From: Hymenopus coronatus | Lineage: Eukaryota > Arthropoda > Insecta > Mantodea > Hymenopodidae | Reading direction: 5' to 3' | DNA: 64,000 nucleotides | NCBI GenBank assembly: GCA_030762935.1 | Contig: CM060897.1 | Location: forward strand, 113,022,176 to 113,086,175 | In this document: piece after piece, positions 9,640 to 20,745 of the stretch | Position numbering within the stretch: position 1 is the stretch's first letter | Layout: every line of letters starts with the position of its first letter | The notes under the pieces: model-generated | Databases searched by the model: none | What the model was told of the DNA's origin: nothing | Seen by the model: the letters and a program-made list of their open reading frames with translations, nothing else | Program-made: the position numbers and the translations under genes

Positions 9640-9935
9640 TAAATCAAACTACGATGAACGAAATGGGTGAAATGAGCCTGAGGTCCATATTGTACCTCTT
9701 TTCTTCTTCTTCCATTTCTTCTTCTTCTTCTTCCGTTTCTCGCTTCATTACCTGCTGGCTGCTCGTGGACGATGTTTCACCACTCGATTTGCTCATTTTT
9801 ACCCGCTTACCACACTGTTGTTTAGTCGGCCGTTTCTCGACCCCCAAAGCTGAATCAACCACTAGTGGACCAAGGTCGGCTTTCTGCTTCCCCTCGCAAG
9901 TGTATGCAAATACACAAAACCGCGGAGCACAGATA
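9640..9935 (-). CDS. Candidate host coding exon, unknown product
   Basis: On the minus strand a frame is open from about 9925 to 9644. It is noticeably less AT-rich than its flanks. The translated order is CEGKQKADLGPLVVDSALG, then VEKRPTKQQCGKRVKMSKSS, a Ser/Thr-rich stretch, and an acidic run of Glu with KRET before it. The acidic run is a (GAA)n simple repeat in DNA. A CAG|GTAATG donor-like site falls within the frame just before the acidic run, and AG dinucleotides near 9885-9895 could be acceptors. I do not recognise the protein. It is the most exon-like piece of this window, but a transposon origin or chance is possible. No start or stop of a complete gene can be defined. Confidence 0.3.
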
Positions 9936-9937
9936 CA

Positions 9938-10040
9938 GTTTAACGCTCGCTTTTACTACAAATGGCACCGCAGACAATGGAACATGCAATGAAGATGGAG
10001 CACCGGTGGAAAGCGATGGCGGGGGAAGCCTGCTACCACT
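9938..10040 (-). mobile_element. SINE-A body fragment (minus)
   Basis: TTTAACGCTCGCTTTTACTA, GAAGATGGAGCACCGGTGG and GCGATGGCGGGGG are the reverse of the SINE-A tail and body. The tRNA-like head is missing. Confidence 0.7.
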
Positions 10041-10386
10041 GCCACCTTTTAGGTTTCCCAGACCTATGGCGACATGGTAGTTCTAATAAAAAGAACTCTT
10101 CTGCTACCAAAGCTATCTTAAGTTAAACAAGCCTGGTTCAATAATAGGAAGGGTCTATAACTTTCCTAGAATGAGAAGTCTGGGTTATATTCATTAATAA
10201 AACTTTATATCAAAATATATAGTACAGTTTTGCAATAACTCATCTATGTTGATGAATATAAAAATGCAATAATTTGTTCTGTAATAATTGTTGTTAAGAT
10301 CAATTGACATATAGATGGCTTTAGAAAAGTTAACAATAATTAAGCATTAACAAATGAAGTTATTAACAAGAGATAAACTTTATAAA
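10041..10386. other. No recognised feature
   Basis: AT-rich. Nothing is shared with the defined repeats except short T/A runs. Confidence 0.45.
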
Positions 10387-11226
10387 AATTTGATGTGTTT
10401 CATTCATATGAATTTCTGTACATCGCTATAACAAATTATTGTTGAAAAACATATTCTTCTATCTATTTTATGATAATCGAGATAAGCATTAACAGAAATT
10501 ACCTTAATTACTTGGGCCCGTGTAAGTAGAAGGAAAATACACTAGGCTAAAACGATGGTCAAATCTTTTAAAAGCTGGTTGTCACTTGGTTGAAATTCGT
10601 TTCTATGCAGGACCAGGAGTTTACAACTTACCGTGTGAGAAAAGTTTAAGTATTTTATATCTGAAACAAATAACAAGAAATATCTCAGAAATGGCCAACT
10701 CTGCGAAAAAACCGTATATGACATAAATTGTGTGTTTTAACGTGATCTACATTTTTTGTGTAGTAAGCTTTTGTTTGTCGCTTACGGTTTACTAGTTACG
10801 CAAAGTTCATCAAAATTCTTTCAGAATAAAGGGGTCTTTAGAGGCTATTCCCAGAAATTCAACATATACATTTTATTTGACATAGAAATATTTTTAATGT
10901 ACAATATTTTAATTAAATCGTTAGTACCATTTTTGAGAAAATCAACATTTTCGAAAATTTTTCATGTAAAGGGTAGTTTTGGGCGGGGGGATTTTTTTCT
11001 CTCAAAATCTTCGTGTCGCATCCCTGGAAAATACTAAATATAAAGTTTGACTTTTCGTTTTTGAGTTATCGCGTTCACAGGCACCACAGACACCCACGGA
11101 CCTTTTTCTGAAAACTATTTTTTGATTTAGGGGACCCTAAAACGTGTATTTCCGGCGAAATCTCTGTATCGTATTTTTGGGTGGAGTGCAATACATTCTC
11201 TAGTGTACGTGTATAGACAGTAACAT
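10387..11226 (-). mobile_element. R1 element, complete copy (840 bp)
   Basis: Starts TTTGATGTGTTTCATTCATA, keeps the TAAACCGTAAG-equivalent GCTTACGGTTTACTAGTTAC and GATTTCGCCGGAAATACACG-type blocks, and ends at the eroded 5' palindrome (TCTCTAGTGTACGTGTATAG). Confidence 0.9.
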
Positions 11227-11907
11227 TTTGAACAGCAATAAGTTGAACTTCAGTCATTAGGAAAAGAATTCAATATTAATATGCCCATTCTTTCAAATAT
11301 ATGCACTGTACATCAGGAGAATTCACAACTGTCTCAAATAATTCACAATAAAATAGTGAAAGACACAAAATACTTTTTTATCTGCTGACCTTAACATTTA
11401 CACCAATGGTGATCCAAAATTACTACAAAACCCTTTAATAATTTAATATAACAGAGAATGCCTTTGTCTATCATGTTACTGCGCTGATATACGTCCACCC
11501 AGGTTAGCCCCTGGTCACACAAGCCATACCAAGCAAATTGTGTGTCAAACGCAACAGTTGTTAGCAGAAACTAAATGACACAAATAATTCTATTTGTGCA
11601 AGCATAAGGCATCTCTACTACACATGATTAAATAACATGCACTCATTTGCAATAGTTTAAACCTAACTATACCTATCTATAACAAGATTAACTGCAGCAA
11701 GGAGATATTTCACCGCATTCCCACGTGGTGTCATGGTAGCTGTCAAGCGAGCCGGGCTGAAGATCAAAACATGAAGTTCCGCTCAAATACGAGCCTTCTG
11801 CTCGACTCCACACACGAAGAAGACGTCCAGACCGGACAAAGCGCAGAGAGACGGAGTGGGTAGACAAGTGCACACGCCACTATCAACTCCTTGACGTGGC
11901 GAAAGCA
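11227..11907. other. Unassigned; 11690-11900 has higher GC
   Basis: 11690-11900 is less AT-rich than its surroundings, and two overlapping minus-strand frames of about 60 codons run through it without family resemblance. Because it adjoins the SINE-A at 11908, it may be an extended SINE body rather than an exon. Confidence 0.35.
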
Positions 11908-12041
11908 ATCGCTTCAACCCAGAGAAAACCTGCCCCTGCGCTGCTTTGTCCACTACAAATCCCACATGTGGTCGTTTGGGATCGAACCCGGCCCACCTAG
12001 GCGAGAGTCGAGTGGCCTAACCACCGATCAGGCGCGGCTAC
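11908..12041 (-). mobile_element. SINE-A (minus)
   Basis: The reverse strand reads CTGATCGGTGGTTAGGCCAC (A-box region), then GGCCGGGTTCGATCCCAAAC (B box), CACATGTGGGATTTGTAGTG and GACAAAGCAGCGCAGGGGC, which is the SINE-A order. Confidence 0.75.
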
Positions 12042-12404
12042 ATATTCCCAATGCTGCACAAACATGAACTCATCCTGGATCGAACCATCCTGCTGCGGAA
12101 ACCTCGTTTCCATCGCCATCCTGCTGACACTAGAGTGCGGTGGTGCGAGATCTGGTAGCCTCGTGGTGAGCCTAGGTAAAGCTGTTGTGTACCCTACCCT
12201 GGTAAGGAATGATAAATTGTTTTGAGGTTTGGTATGTTGGTGGAGTTTCGGGTGTTGATGATAAGGAGGTAGGCCATTGATAGGCTTCTCAATGGTTGCT
12301 ATTTCTGGAGTAGCGTCCTCTTCCTTTGCCTCGCTGGTGTTTTGTTGATTATTTGTTTATTTTTGTTGAAGTTGATTTTTAGTTGACCACTCCCAAGCTT
12401 CTTT
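12042..12404. other. Unassigned
   Basis: Mixed-composition stretch. TGGTAGCCTCGTGGTGAGCC near 12151 has a faint tRNA-like look but no B box follows. There is no supported gene. Confidence 0.35.
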
Positions 12405-12523
12405 GCTGTTGGTGGGATGGTACTAGTGGTTACCATAATAGACTGGGGTTCAAACCCGGCGGCGTTGATGGATCTTTTTAGGACATAAAACTCCTAGCAT
12501 GGTTTCATTCAGAAGGAAAATGA
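12405..12523 (+). mobile_element. SINE-C, tRNA-derived
   Basis: GGGGTTCAAACCCGGCGGC is a B box with a paired T arm. The preceding TACTAGTGGTTACCATAAT stands in for an A box. The link GATGGATCTTTTTAGGACAT is shared with the copy at 6276. Confidence 0.6.
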
Positions 12524-12967
12524 AGCCATTGATCGTGTGTAATATTTATTTGCATGTAAATGAAAAATATGGTCCTGTCAAAATTCCGATATGTTTACAT
12601 CCGCGGTCGGAATTTTCCCTTATGGTGCCATCTATGAGTAGCAAACTGATTCCCCGTAACCATGGCGCATTTTGGCGAAATAGCAACCTTGGTCTATCGA
12701 TCAAGAAAACATCGACATGTAATATCGGTCTCCTTAAACACCAACATGACGTGAAAATTACAAAAACCGAATTGAATTATCAAATAATGGTTTTATTGGA
12801 AGACTTAAATAAATTAATTAATTTTCTATATTCTCCAAGAGAGACATTTGTTGATCTACAGATTCCACCACAATAGGCTTTAAAATGAAGTAAGCATAAG
12901 AATTTATTTTGATGTTTCCTTTATAAGTGTAGATATTATAAAACATTTTGTCATAAAATACATTCAT
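12524..12967. other. Open frame of 125 codons, not recognised
   Basis: A plus-strand frame runs 12499-12876, overlapping the SINE-C tail at its start. Its translation has no motif that I can name, and the composition is AT-rich like non-coding flanks. I consider it chance. Confidence 0.3.
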
Positions 12968-14020
12968 TACTTTCTCTGTTACGTATAGTGAGTAGCGGGA
13001 GGATTGTATTCCACCCAAAATTAGATATCCAGATTTACTTCAAATACAGGTTCTGAGGCCTCCTTAATTGTATACATACACACAGAAAGTTGTAGAAAAA
13101 TATCCCTCTGTGTGTTTGTGTTGTTATAAACCAAAGGTCGATTACATACCACACTTGATATTTAAATTCAGCATCTTACAAGGTTGATAAGAAGGATGTT
13201 AAGCAAATAAACACACACCAAACTATCCTTTACATGGAAAATGGGCCGCGCCGTGGCCGACTGCACCTAGACGGCCCGGGTTCGATACCAAGTGACCGCA
13301 TGTGAGATTTGTGGTGGACAAAGCGGCGTAGGGGAGGTTTTTCTCTGGGTTCTCCGGTTTCCCCCGCCATCGCATTCAACCGGTGCTCCATCTTCATTCC
13401 ATATATCACCAGTGTCATCTCCTGCAGCGCCACAAGTAGTAAAAGCGGGAGTTAAACACTACAAAAAAAAAGAAAAAAAAAAAGAACAACAGCATGGAAA
13501 CTGTTTTTTAAAAAAAATGATATTGATTGAAACTCCGGATGTTTATAGCATTTTCGTGGCATATAAAATGTAAATCTTGAATTTTCTGGAAATAGACTCA
13601 TATTCCTCTTCATTTTTAATGACTTGCACATCTTTTACCGTAAGAGATAGTCAAAATCTTACTGCACAAAAATATAGTCCACGTTAAACACATAATTTAA
13701 GTTAAAATATTTCTTTTTTATAAGCTAACCATCTCTGATTTTTTCCCCTTGTTATTAGTTTAAATTTTAAGAGATACAAATTCTCAAATGGGAAGTCGTT
13801 ATTTGGATTTAATCTTCCTGCTGAAGCAAAGAGATACGAAATAAAAACTTTAATATAGCGACCAGCTATTAAAAGAATTGATTATCGATTAAAGGGTACT
13901 GTATTACTTTAGTTACGCTGCACCTGCAAGGAATATGAAGTAGATAGAAGAATAAGCATTTGTAAGAATAGTTTGTAAACGAGTGAATAGAGAAAGCTGT
14001 GTGAGTGCAACGCATCCTAT
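12968..14020 (+). mobile_element. R1 element, array unit 1, split by a SINE
   Basis: Starts TTACTTTCTCTGTTACGTAT and ends AGAGAAAGCTGTGTGAGTGC / AACGCATCCTATT. The SINE-A at 13241-13492 interrupts it. It is joined directly to the next R1 copy in the same orientation. Confidence 0.85.
13241..13492 (+). mobile_element. SINE-A insertion with 8-bp target duplication
   Basis: CATGGAAA at 13233-13240 is repeated at 13493-13500. These are the flanking copies of R1's own TTTACATGGAAA block. The SINE has a recognisable head (GGGCCGCGCCGTGGCCGAC, then CCCGGGTTCGATACC), a body with GTTCTCCGGTTTCCCCC and a CACTACAAAAAAAAAGAAAA tail. It landed after R1 did. Confidence 0.85.
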
Positions 14021-14145
14021 TTTTACTTTCTCTACAAATACTATGTATATAGAGGTTAGAGCGGCACTGTATTCCACCCAAAAAAAATCAATACCGAGAA
14101 TCACCGGAAATAGACGTTTTAGAGACCCCTGTGTACAAAAGGGGT

Positions 14146-14176
<31 letters not shown>

Positions 14177-14850
14177 CGCGTGTGTATCAGTGTGACTGTA
14201 AACGCGATAACTAAAAAACGAAAGGTCGGTAAAATACCAAACTTGCTATATAAGTTTAGTACCTTCCAAGGATGCGACACGAAGATTTTGAGGAAAATCC
14301 CCCCACCCCAAACTACCCTTTAGATGGAAAAAAATTCAAAAATTTTGATTTCTTCAGAAATGGCTCTAACGATTTTGATTAAAATACTATATATTAAAGA
14401 TATTTACTCAACAAATACAATGTATTTATAGAATTTTGTATAAGTGCTAAACCGCAAGAGATAGACAAAAACTTACTACACAAAAAATGTAGATGTCGAT
14501 AAAACACACAATTTATGACATATAGATTTTTGTCTTTGAGTTTGCCATTTTCGAGATATTCCTTTTATTGCTTTCAGTTTTAAAACACTTCTCTCATACA
14601 GGCACTTGCCAACGCTTGGCCACATAAAAACGGATTTCAATCACATAATAACTGCATTTTAAAACATTTGACTGTCAGTTTAGCCTAGTGTAATCCCTTA
14701 TTTTGCTTCTACTCATAAGGAACTAAGAAATAAGACCGTTTATGCTAATGTTTTAGCATGAAATAGAAGAATAAGCTTATTAATAATTATTGTAATAATT
14801 TGCTACAGAAATGTAGAGAAAGTCAGGTGAATGGAGCACATCAGCTTTTT
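14021..14850 (+). mobile_element. R1 element, array unit 2, complete
   Basis: Begins TTTTACTTTCTCTACAAATA immediately at the end of unit 1 and ends AGTCAGGTGAATGGAGCACA / TCAGCTTTTT. All internal blocks are present, including AAATGGCTCTAACGATTTTG and AACCGCAAGAGATAGACAAA. Confidence 0.9.
14145..14187 (+). repeat. (TG)n microsatellite core of R1
   Basis: Uninterrupted TG repeats follow TGTACAAAAGGGG. The same position holds a GT/CA-rich tract of variable length in most R1 copies. Confidence 0.9.
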
Positions 14851-15432
14851 ATTATATTATTTGTTTAGGAAGCAAACGATTTTTAAAGCAAATTTGCTTG
14901 GATATTTTCTAAAAAGGAACCCATGGACATTACATCAAAGGCTCATAAACTTATGCTACCTATTTGGAAAGCGCTTTACTCATGTTTTACTCCATAAAAT
15001 TCTCCTTATCACGGCGTTTTCTGTAAAGAATGTTAAATTAATATTTTAGAGACCAGTTTCAGATATTACTTTCACGTTATACGACAGCATAAAACTGAAA
15101 ATCAAGCAAAGCCCGCGTGATTAAAAAAGCGCTGGAGGAAATTTATGTGCTGGGTAGTTGCTTCCCTCATTTTCAGCACTTTTCTACGCCTTAAGTGGAA
15201 GATATTAGGTAGGAAAGCACGAAAAGTTTTGCAGGCCGGAAACGGGGAGAAAGATAAGGAGAATAAACAGAAGCAGCTTTAGTTTTCTGAGCTCCTCCTT
15301 TTAACAATTCTTCTTGCCTCAGAAGGAAGTCCAGGAAGCAAAAAATATGGACGGCTAATGCGATTTCTTTTAAACAGTAGTTAAATAGAGGAATAGTGAC
15401 TAAACCTAATTTTGTAACGTGTTCTCTATAAT
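14851..15432. other. Spacer between R1 array units; nothing recognised
   Basis: This 580-base stretch is not shared with other regions of the window. A 72-codon frame at 14831-15049 starts inside R1 and has no family features. Confidence 0.4.
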
Positions 15433-16221
15433 ATTACTTTCTCTACACGTACTATGTACATACTCTATAGAAAAGGTATTATATTCCACCCAAAAATTCG
15501 GTACCGAGATTTCACCGGAAATTTATGTTTTGGGGCCCCCTGAGTCCGAAAAAAGCATTTTACTTCTCTAGCCCCTTATGTACAATCCACATTGGGGATA
15601 GAGACTGTATTGTATTCCACTCAAAAATTAGATGTCGAGGTTTTACCAGAAATTTATGTTTTGGGTTCCCCTTAGTCCGAAAAAATATTTTTACTTTCTC
15701 TAGCCCCATATATGCAACGCACTTTGTGAATAGAGAACGTATTGTATTCCATCCACAATTATCTGTCGAGATTTCACCGGAAATTTATGTTTTGGGGTCC
15801 CCTGAGTCCGAAAAAAGCATTTTTAGAAAAAGGTCCGTGTGTGTCTCTATGTACAGCATAGCTCAAAAACAAAATAACCGTTAAAAAGCACACTTGGTAT
15901 TTAAGTTTACTATCTTCCAAGCGGCAAAACGACAATTTTCAAGAAAAATCTCCCCAACCCCAAATACTCTTTATATGCATATATTTTAGTAAATTTTGAT
16001 TTTTTTTAAAATGGCTCAAACGATTTTGATTAAAATGATTTATGTTTAAGATATTTTAGACACAAATGAAACTAGTATCTTGAGTATTATAGAAATAGCC
16101 ACTGAAGACCTCTTCATTCTGGATGACTTTTGTATAACTGGCAAACCATAAGAGATAGTCAAAAACTTCCTCCACAAAACATGTAGATCTCATTAACATA
16201 CACAATCAATACTATATACAT
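15433..16221 (+). mobile_element. R1 element, array unit 3, with triplicated 5' end
   Basis: The first about 128 bases occur three times in a row, starting near 15433, 15559 and 15690. Each has a TTCTCTA start, a GTATTCCA-type block and GAAATTTATGTTTTGGG. The rest of R1 continues from 15822, but the 3' end is missing and the next unit starts directly. Confidence 0.85.
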
Positions 16222-17100
16222 TTTTACTTTCTCTAGCGCAATATGTGCAATGTACATAGGGATAGAGAAGGTATTGTAATGCACCCAAAAATTCGATACA
16301 GAGATTTCACCGGCAATATATGTTTTGGGGTCCCCCGAGTCCGAAAAAATCATTTTTTAAAAAAGGTCCGTGTGTGCGTGTGTCTGTCTGTCTGTCTGTG
16401 TGAGTGTCTGTGGACAGCATAGCCCCAAAACGAAAAGACCGTTAAACACCAAACTTGGTATTTAGGTTTAGTATCTTCCAAGAATGCGACACGAAGATTT
16501 TTAAAAAAAAATCCCCTACCACAAACTACCCTTTACATGGAAATATTTTCGAAAATGTTGATTTTCTTAAAAATGGCTCTAACGATTTTGATAAAATCCC
16601 GTATATTAAAACTATTTATGTCCGAAATCTCGAATTTTTGGGGAATAGCCACTGAAGAGCTCTTTATTCTGGATGAATTTTGCTTAACTGCTAAACCGTA
16701 AGAGATAGAAAAAAAAACTCACGTCAAAACACACAATTTATGTCCTTTACGTTTTTGTTGTAGAGGTAACCGTTTTCGAGATATTCATTCCTTGTTACTG
16801 GTTTCAATTGTGAAGTACTTAAACTTTTCTCAGATAGGAAGTGTCCGTTTTTCCTTTGTTCTACTCCTGGCCAAGCAAAGAAGTGATTTGCAATGACAAT
16901 CGCATGACGATAGCTTTTAAAACATTTGACAATCACTTTAGCATGGCGCATTCGCTTATTCTCTCCTACTTATACTACTAAGTAATAAGAACATTCTCCT
17001 ATATTTATCTCGAATAGCATTGTGTACAAGGAAGAATAATCTTTTGTAGGAGGTTTGTAGAGCAGCTAGAGAAAGTTATGTAAGTGTAACACATCAGATT
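16222..17100 (+). mobile_element. R1 element, array unit 4, complete
   Basis: From TTACTTTCTCTAGCGCAATA to GAGAAAGTTATGTAAGTGTA / ACACATCAGATT. It contains the TCTGTCTGTCTGTCTGTGTG core and a clean TACCAAACTTGGTATTTAGG palindrome. Confidence 0.9.
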
Positions 17101-17452
17101 TGTTTGTAGAGTTAACCGTTTCCGGATTATTGGTATCAATTTTAAGTCAACTAAACCTTTCTCAAACGGGAAGAAATCTTTCTTCTCGCTTTTCCTTTGT
17201 TTACTCCTGGCAAGAAAAGAGAGTGGAATTTCAATTGTTTTACATAGCAACCGGCTTTTAAAGGACGAGACTATCGCTTTAGCGTGTGTATTTTCTTATT
17301 TCCCTTCTACTTACAACGAGCTATTAATAATGCTAATTCTGCTTATGTTTATCTTTATTAGCATGATGTAGCTTAAAGAGTAATCTTTTAAATAAAAGGT
17401 TTGTTTGCGAAACTGCTAGAGAAAGTCATGTGAGTGGAACACATCAGATTTT
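17101..17452 (+). mobile_element. R1 3' half, array unit 5
   Basis: Starts in the middle of R1 at GTAGAGTTAACCGTTTCCGG and reaches a good 3' end (GAGAAAGTCATGTGAGTGGA / ACACATCAGA). The 5' half is absent. Confidence 0.8.
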
Positions 17453-17762
17453 TAGAAAAAGGTCCGTGTGTGTTTGTCTGTGAGACTATGGGCAGCATAG
17501 CCCAAAAATTAAATGTCGGTTAAATACCAAACTTGGTATTTGAGTTCAGTATCTTCCAAGGAAGATTTTCAAGAAAATCACCGCATCCCAACTACCCTTT
17601 GCATGCAATATTTTTCGATAATTTTGATTTTTTCGAAAACGGCTCTATTATGTTTAAAACGCCGTATATTAAATATATTTACTTCACAAATTACATTTAT
17701 ATTTATATTTTTCAGGGAATAGCATCTGAAGAACTCATGAGAATACCTTAAATTTGAAGCAT
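17453..17762 (+). mobile_element. R1 internal piece, array unit 6
   Basis: Begins at the internal TTTTTAGAAAAAGGTCCGTG and runs through the TACCAAACTTGGTATTTGAG palindrome to the GGGAATAGCATCTGAAGAAC block, then stops. Confidence 0.8.
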
Positions 17763-17784
17763 TTTAAGAAAAATCGTTGGAGAA

Positions 17785-17915
17785 ATGTTTTTTTTTTTTA
17801 AATTCAGAAGGTCTCAAAACATTTTTGGTTAATATCAGTCTCGAATTTTTGGATGGAATATGATAGCTTCTCTATATACTATGTATATTGTGTAAATGTG
17901 CTAGAGAATTAAAAA
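17785..17915 (-). mobile_element. R1 5' end fragment, inverted
   Basis: GAATTTTTGGATGGAATATG and CTTCTCTATATACTATGTAT are the reverse of the R1 5' block and palindrome. It closes the 12968-17762 array in opposite orientation. Confidence 0.7.
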
Positions 17916-17951
17916 CATATTTGTATATTTTTCACATAATATAGACGTAGT

Positions 17952-18130
17952 GGTGCCGTGGCAGAGTGGAGAGACCGCTCGCCTCCACCTAGGCGGTCCG
18001 CGTTCAGTCCCAGGGGATCGCACGTGGGCTTTGTGATGGACGAAGCGACGCCTGAGCGGATTTTCTCCGTGTGCTCCGGCTTACGCCGCTATTCATTCTA
18101 CCATGAGGTTTTTCATCATCCATTTTTCCT
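17952..18130 (+). mobile_element. SINE-A, diverged
   Basis: GTGCCGTGGCAGAGTGGAGA and CCTAGGCGGTCCGCGTTCAG form a decayed tRNA-like head. CTTTGTGATGGACGAAGCGA and TTCTCCGTGTGCTCCGGCTT follow the SINE-A body order. Confidence 0.7.
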
Positions 18131-18857
18131 ACTTTCTCATGCTCATACGAGGCATTGGGCTGCTCTACCATCCCTGGATACTCAATCACATCCACAGCCC
18201 TCTGCTGCTCAACAAGCACCATTTAAGTTCTCCATAGGAGCAGAGTAAGGCGGAAAAGAAGAAAATAATATGGGTTTAAATGCAAAACTACATAAAATAA
18301 TTTTATACGATAAAAATGTAAGGAGGTCAATTAATTCCTTCGGCATTTTAATTTGCGATAGTCTAGATTATCACTTTATTTATGATCGTGGCGTTTCCAG
18401 TTGTTACTATTAGATTTTATATACACCTCTGGCTATTTAATTATGAGTGTTTTAATGCAAGTAAAACTCATGAAACGTATATTATGTATTAATTTGATTT
18501 TAATTAATGATGATAACACTATGTAAATGAAATTGCTTGCGGGGTTTCCTTTATTGGAAATGCAAATCAAAGTGGCACATTATGGTAGTGCTATAGTACG
18601 ATGTGAAACATGCTTATTATCACAGAGGAGCACGTGATTTTGAGGGTGAACATGTTCTAGTCAACCACTGAAGGTCATTCCAGGTTTCTCTTGCGGCAAT
18701 ATTTGTGCCTTAGTGAAGAATTCCCTGTCAGTGATCGGTTATTCATGCTCTGAAAGATTGTTAACTTTTCCTGAATAGGTGAATGAAGGCTTGCTTGGTG
18801 AAATGTTGGACATTGAATATCATAAAATAACTTTACTACGTTGTCTATTGCGTAAAA
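18131..18857. other. No recognised feature
   Basis: AT-rich sequence without motif-bearing frames or shared repeats. Confidence 0.45.
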
Positions 18858-18958
18858 ATTAGGTAGAGTGGATATTGTGTTCCACCCAAAACCTTTATAC
18901 CGATATTTCACTGGAAATACACATTTTGGAGTACCCTGATTGTAAAATGTAATATTTT
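18858..18958 (+). mobile_element. R1 5' end fragment
   Basis: The R1 5' block is present (GATATTGTGTTCCACCCAAA, ATTTCACTGGAAATACACAT) for about 100 bases, then a second R1 5' end begins. This is the same kind of 5' duplication as at 15433. Confidence 0.8.
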
Positions 18959-19941
18959 TACTTTATATGACTCGTGTGTGCAATGTGTATCATGATAAAG
19001 AACTATTGTATTCCACCCAAAAATGCGATAGAAAGATTTCACCAGAAATACATGTTTTGGGACCTACTGACTCAAAAAAGAAAAAGAAAAGCATTTTAGA
19101 AAAAGACCCATGCTTGTGTCTATGTGTGTGTCTATGTGTATGTGTGTGTCTATGGGTAGCATAGCTCAAAAATTAAAAAGTCCGTTAAATACCAAACTTG
19201 GCATATATACTCAGTATTTTCCAAGGATGCGACACGAAGACTTTCAAGAAAATTCCTAATTTATATGGAACATTTTTCAAAATGTTTTATTTTCTCAAAA
19301 TGGCTCTAAAGATTTTGATTAACTACCGTGTATTAAAGATATTTACATGAAAAATAAAATGTATATTCTCAATTTTCTAGGGATAGTAGGTGATTGTAAC
19401 CATTTTGAAAATACTCTCTATAAATTACATTTGCATGGCAAAAAAAAATGTATATCTTGAATTTTCTGGGAAAAGCCTTTAAAGACCTATTTGTTCTGGA
19501 TGAATTTTGCCTGATTTGTGTAACTAATACACCGTAAGATATAGATAGAAGCTATACACAAAACATGTAGATCACGTTAAAACACTCAATTTATGTCATA
19601 TACATTTTTTTCGTGGAATTGGCCATTTCTGAAATATTACTTGTTATTTGATTCAGATTTAAAATACTTAAGCTTTTCTCACACGGAAAGCTGTAAACTC
19701 CTGGCCCTGCATAGAAACGGATTTCGACCACATGGAAACAAGCTTTTAAGAGATTTGAATATGCTTTTGGTCTAGTTTATTCCCTTACTTTCTTTCTGCT
19801 TACATGGAAGCAATTAATTAATACAATTGCTGATAATGTTTATCTCCAATATTATAATATAGATAGAATAATGTGCCTTTTAACAATACTTTTTTACTGC
19901 AATGTAGAGAAAGTCATGAGAATGGAACACATCAGATTTTT
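18959..19941 (+). mobile_element. R1 element, complete copy with internal duplication
   Basis: From TACTTTATATGACTCGTGTG to GTAGAGAAAGTCATGAGAAT / GGAACACATCAGATTTTTG. The ATTTACATG...AAAATGTATATC...GAATTTTCTGGG block occurs twice (near 19340 and 19430). Confidence 0.85.
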
Positions 19942-20055
19942 GCTAATGTTTCTTTGAATTGGCATGAGGCAAAAAGAAGAATAAGCATTTTAACAATAAT
20001 TTGGTGCAGATATGTAGAGAAAGTAATTTGAATGGAAATTATCGGATTTATTTTA
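19942..20055 (+). mobile_element. R1 3' end fragment
   Basis: GCTAATGTTTCTTTGAATTG, AAGAATAAGCATTTTAACAA and TGTAGAGAAAGTAATTTGAA repeat the last about 110 bases of R1 directly after the complete copy. Confidence 0.75.
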
Positions 20056-20191
20056 CTTGTTCCATCAGATATGTTTCGCTACTCAGGTACTGAGAGCCTT
20101 CAGCTTCATGCAATAATTGTAGGTTTAATGAAATATGTGTTTTATTAATTTTTTTCCAAAAAGTTGACATTTTTTTAACAATCATAGTATT

Positions 20192-20745
20192 ATGGCGCTA
20201 TCCGTCGGCAGAGCACTTTATGAAATCTCTTTATTTTCAGGGCGTGTTTGTGGTGCAGGAATTACTTACGAAAGGAAGACATTTTCTCTCAAATGATTTT
20301 CTTTTTATCTAATACGTTTTCAACAGCAATCAAAATCAGCGCAAACGATAGACTTACTTTTTTAAACACAATATTTCTTTTCAAATACGCGCAATTATAT
20401 GCGAATTATAATAGAATCAGCAAATTGCACAATTTATCCCTACATTTTCTTTTTAAATTATTATCTGCCTTTATCACTTCGACAAAAATATTCCGGAAAT
20501 TACTTTCCCGAATAAATATAATTATCTCGCCAAATATCACTAATAATCATCTCGTAGAATTACACACTGACCTTCTCTGAAGAAGTGTTATCTCTTAGAA
20601 TTGACCTCCTTCACTGAAGAGGTCTATCGAAGAAGTGATTAAAATTTAAAATTGGTTACTCTGAACAACTTTAACTGCTAAAACCATTTGTTCAAAATCG
20701 CAACGAAGTTCAATCTTTTCAAAAAGACATCACGTAGTAATAAAT
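20192..20745 (+). mobile_element. R2 repeat, tRNA-headed, copy 2
   Basis: TATCCGTCGGCAGAGCACTT and CAGGGCGTGTTTGTGGTGCA align with the start of the copy at 3722. The last part, AATCGCAACGAAGTTCAATC and AAAGACATCACGTAGTAATA, aligns with its end. The frame of 110 codons inside this copy is not preserved in the other, which argues against a gene. Confidence 0.6.

Noticed and set aside
12499..12876. 125-codon plus-strand frame as a gene
   Set aside because: It starts in a SINE-C tail, has AT-driven composition and no motif. Frames of this length are expected by chance in 64 kb.
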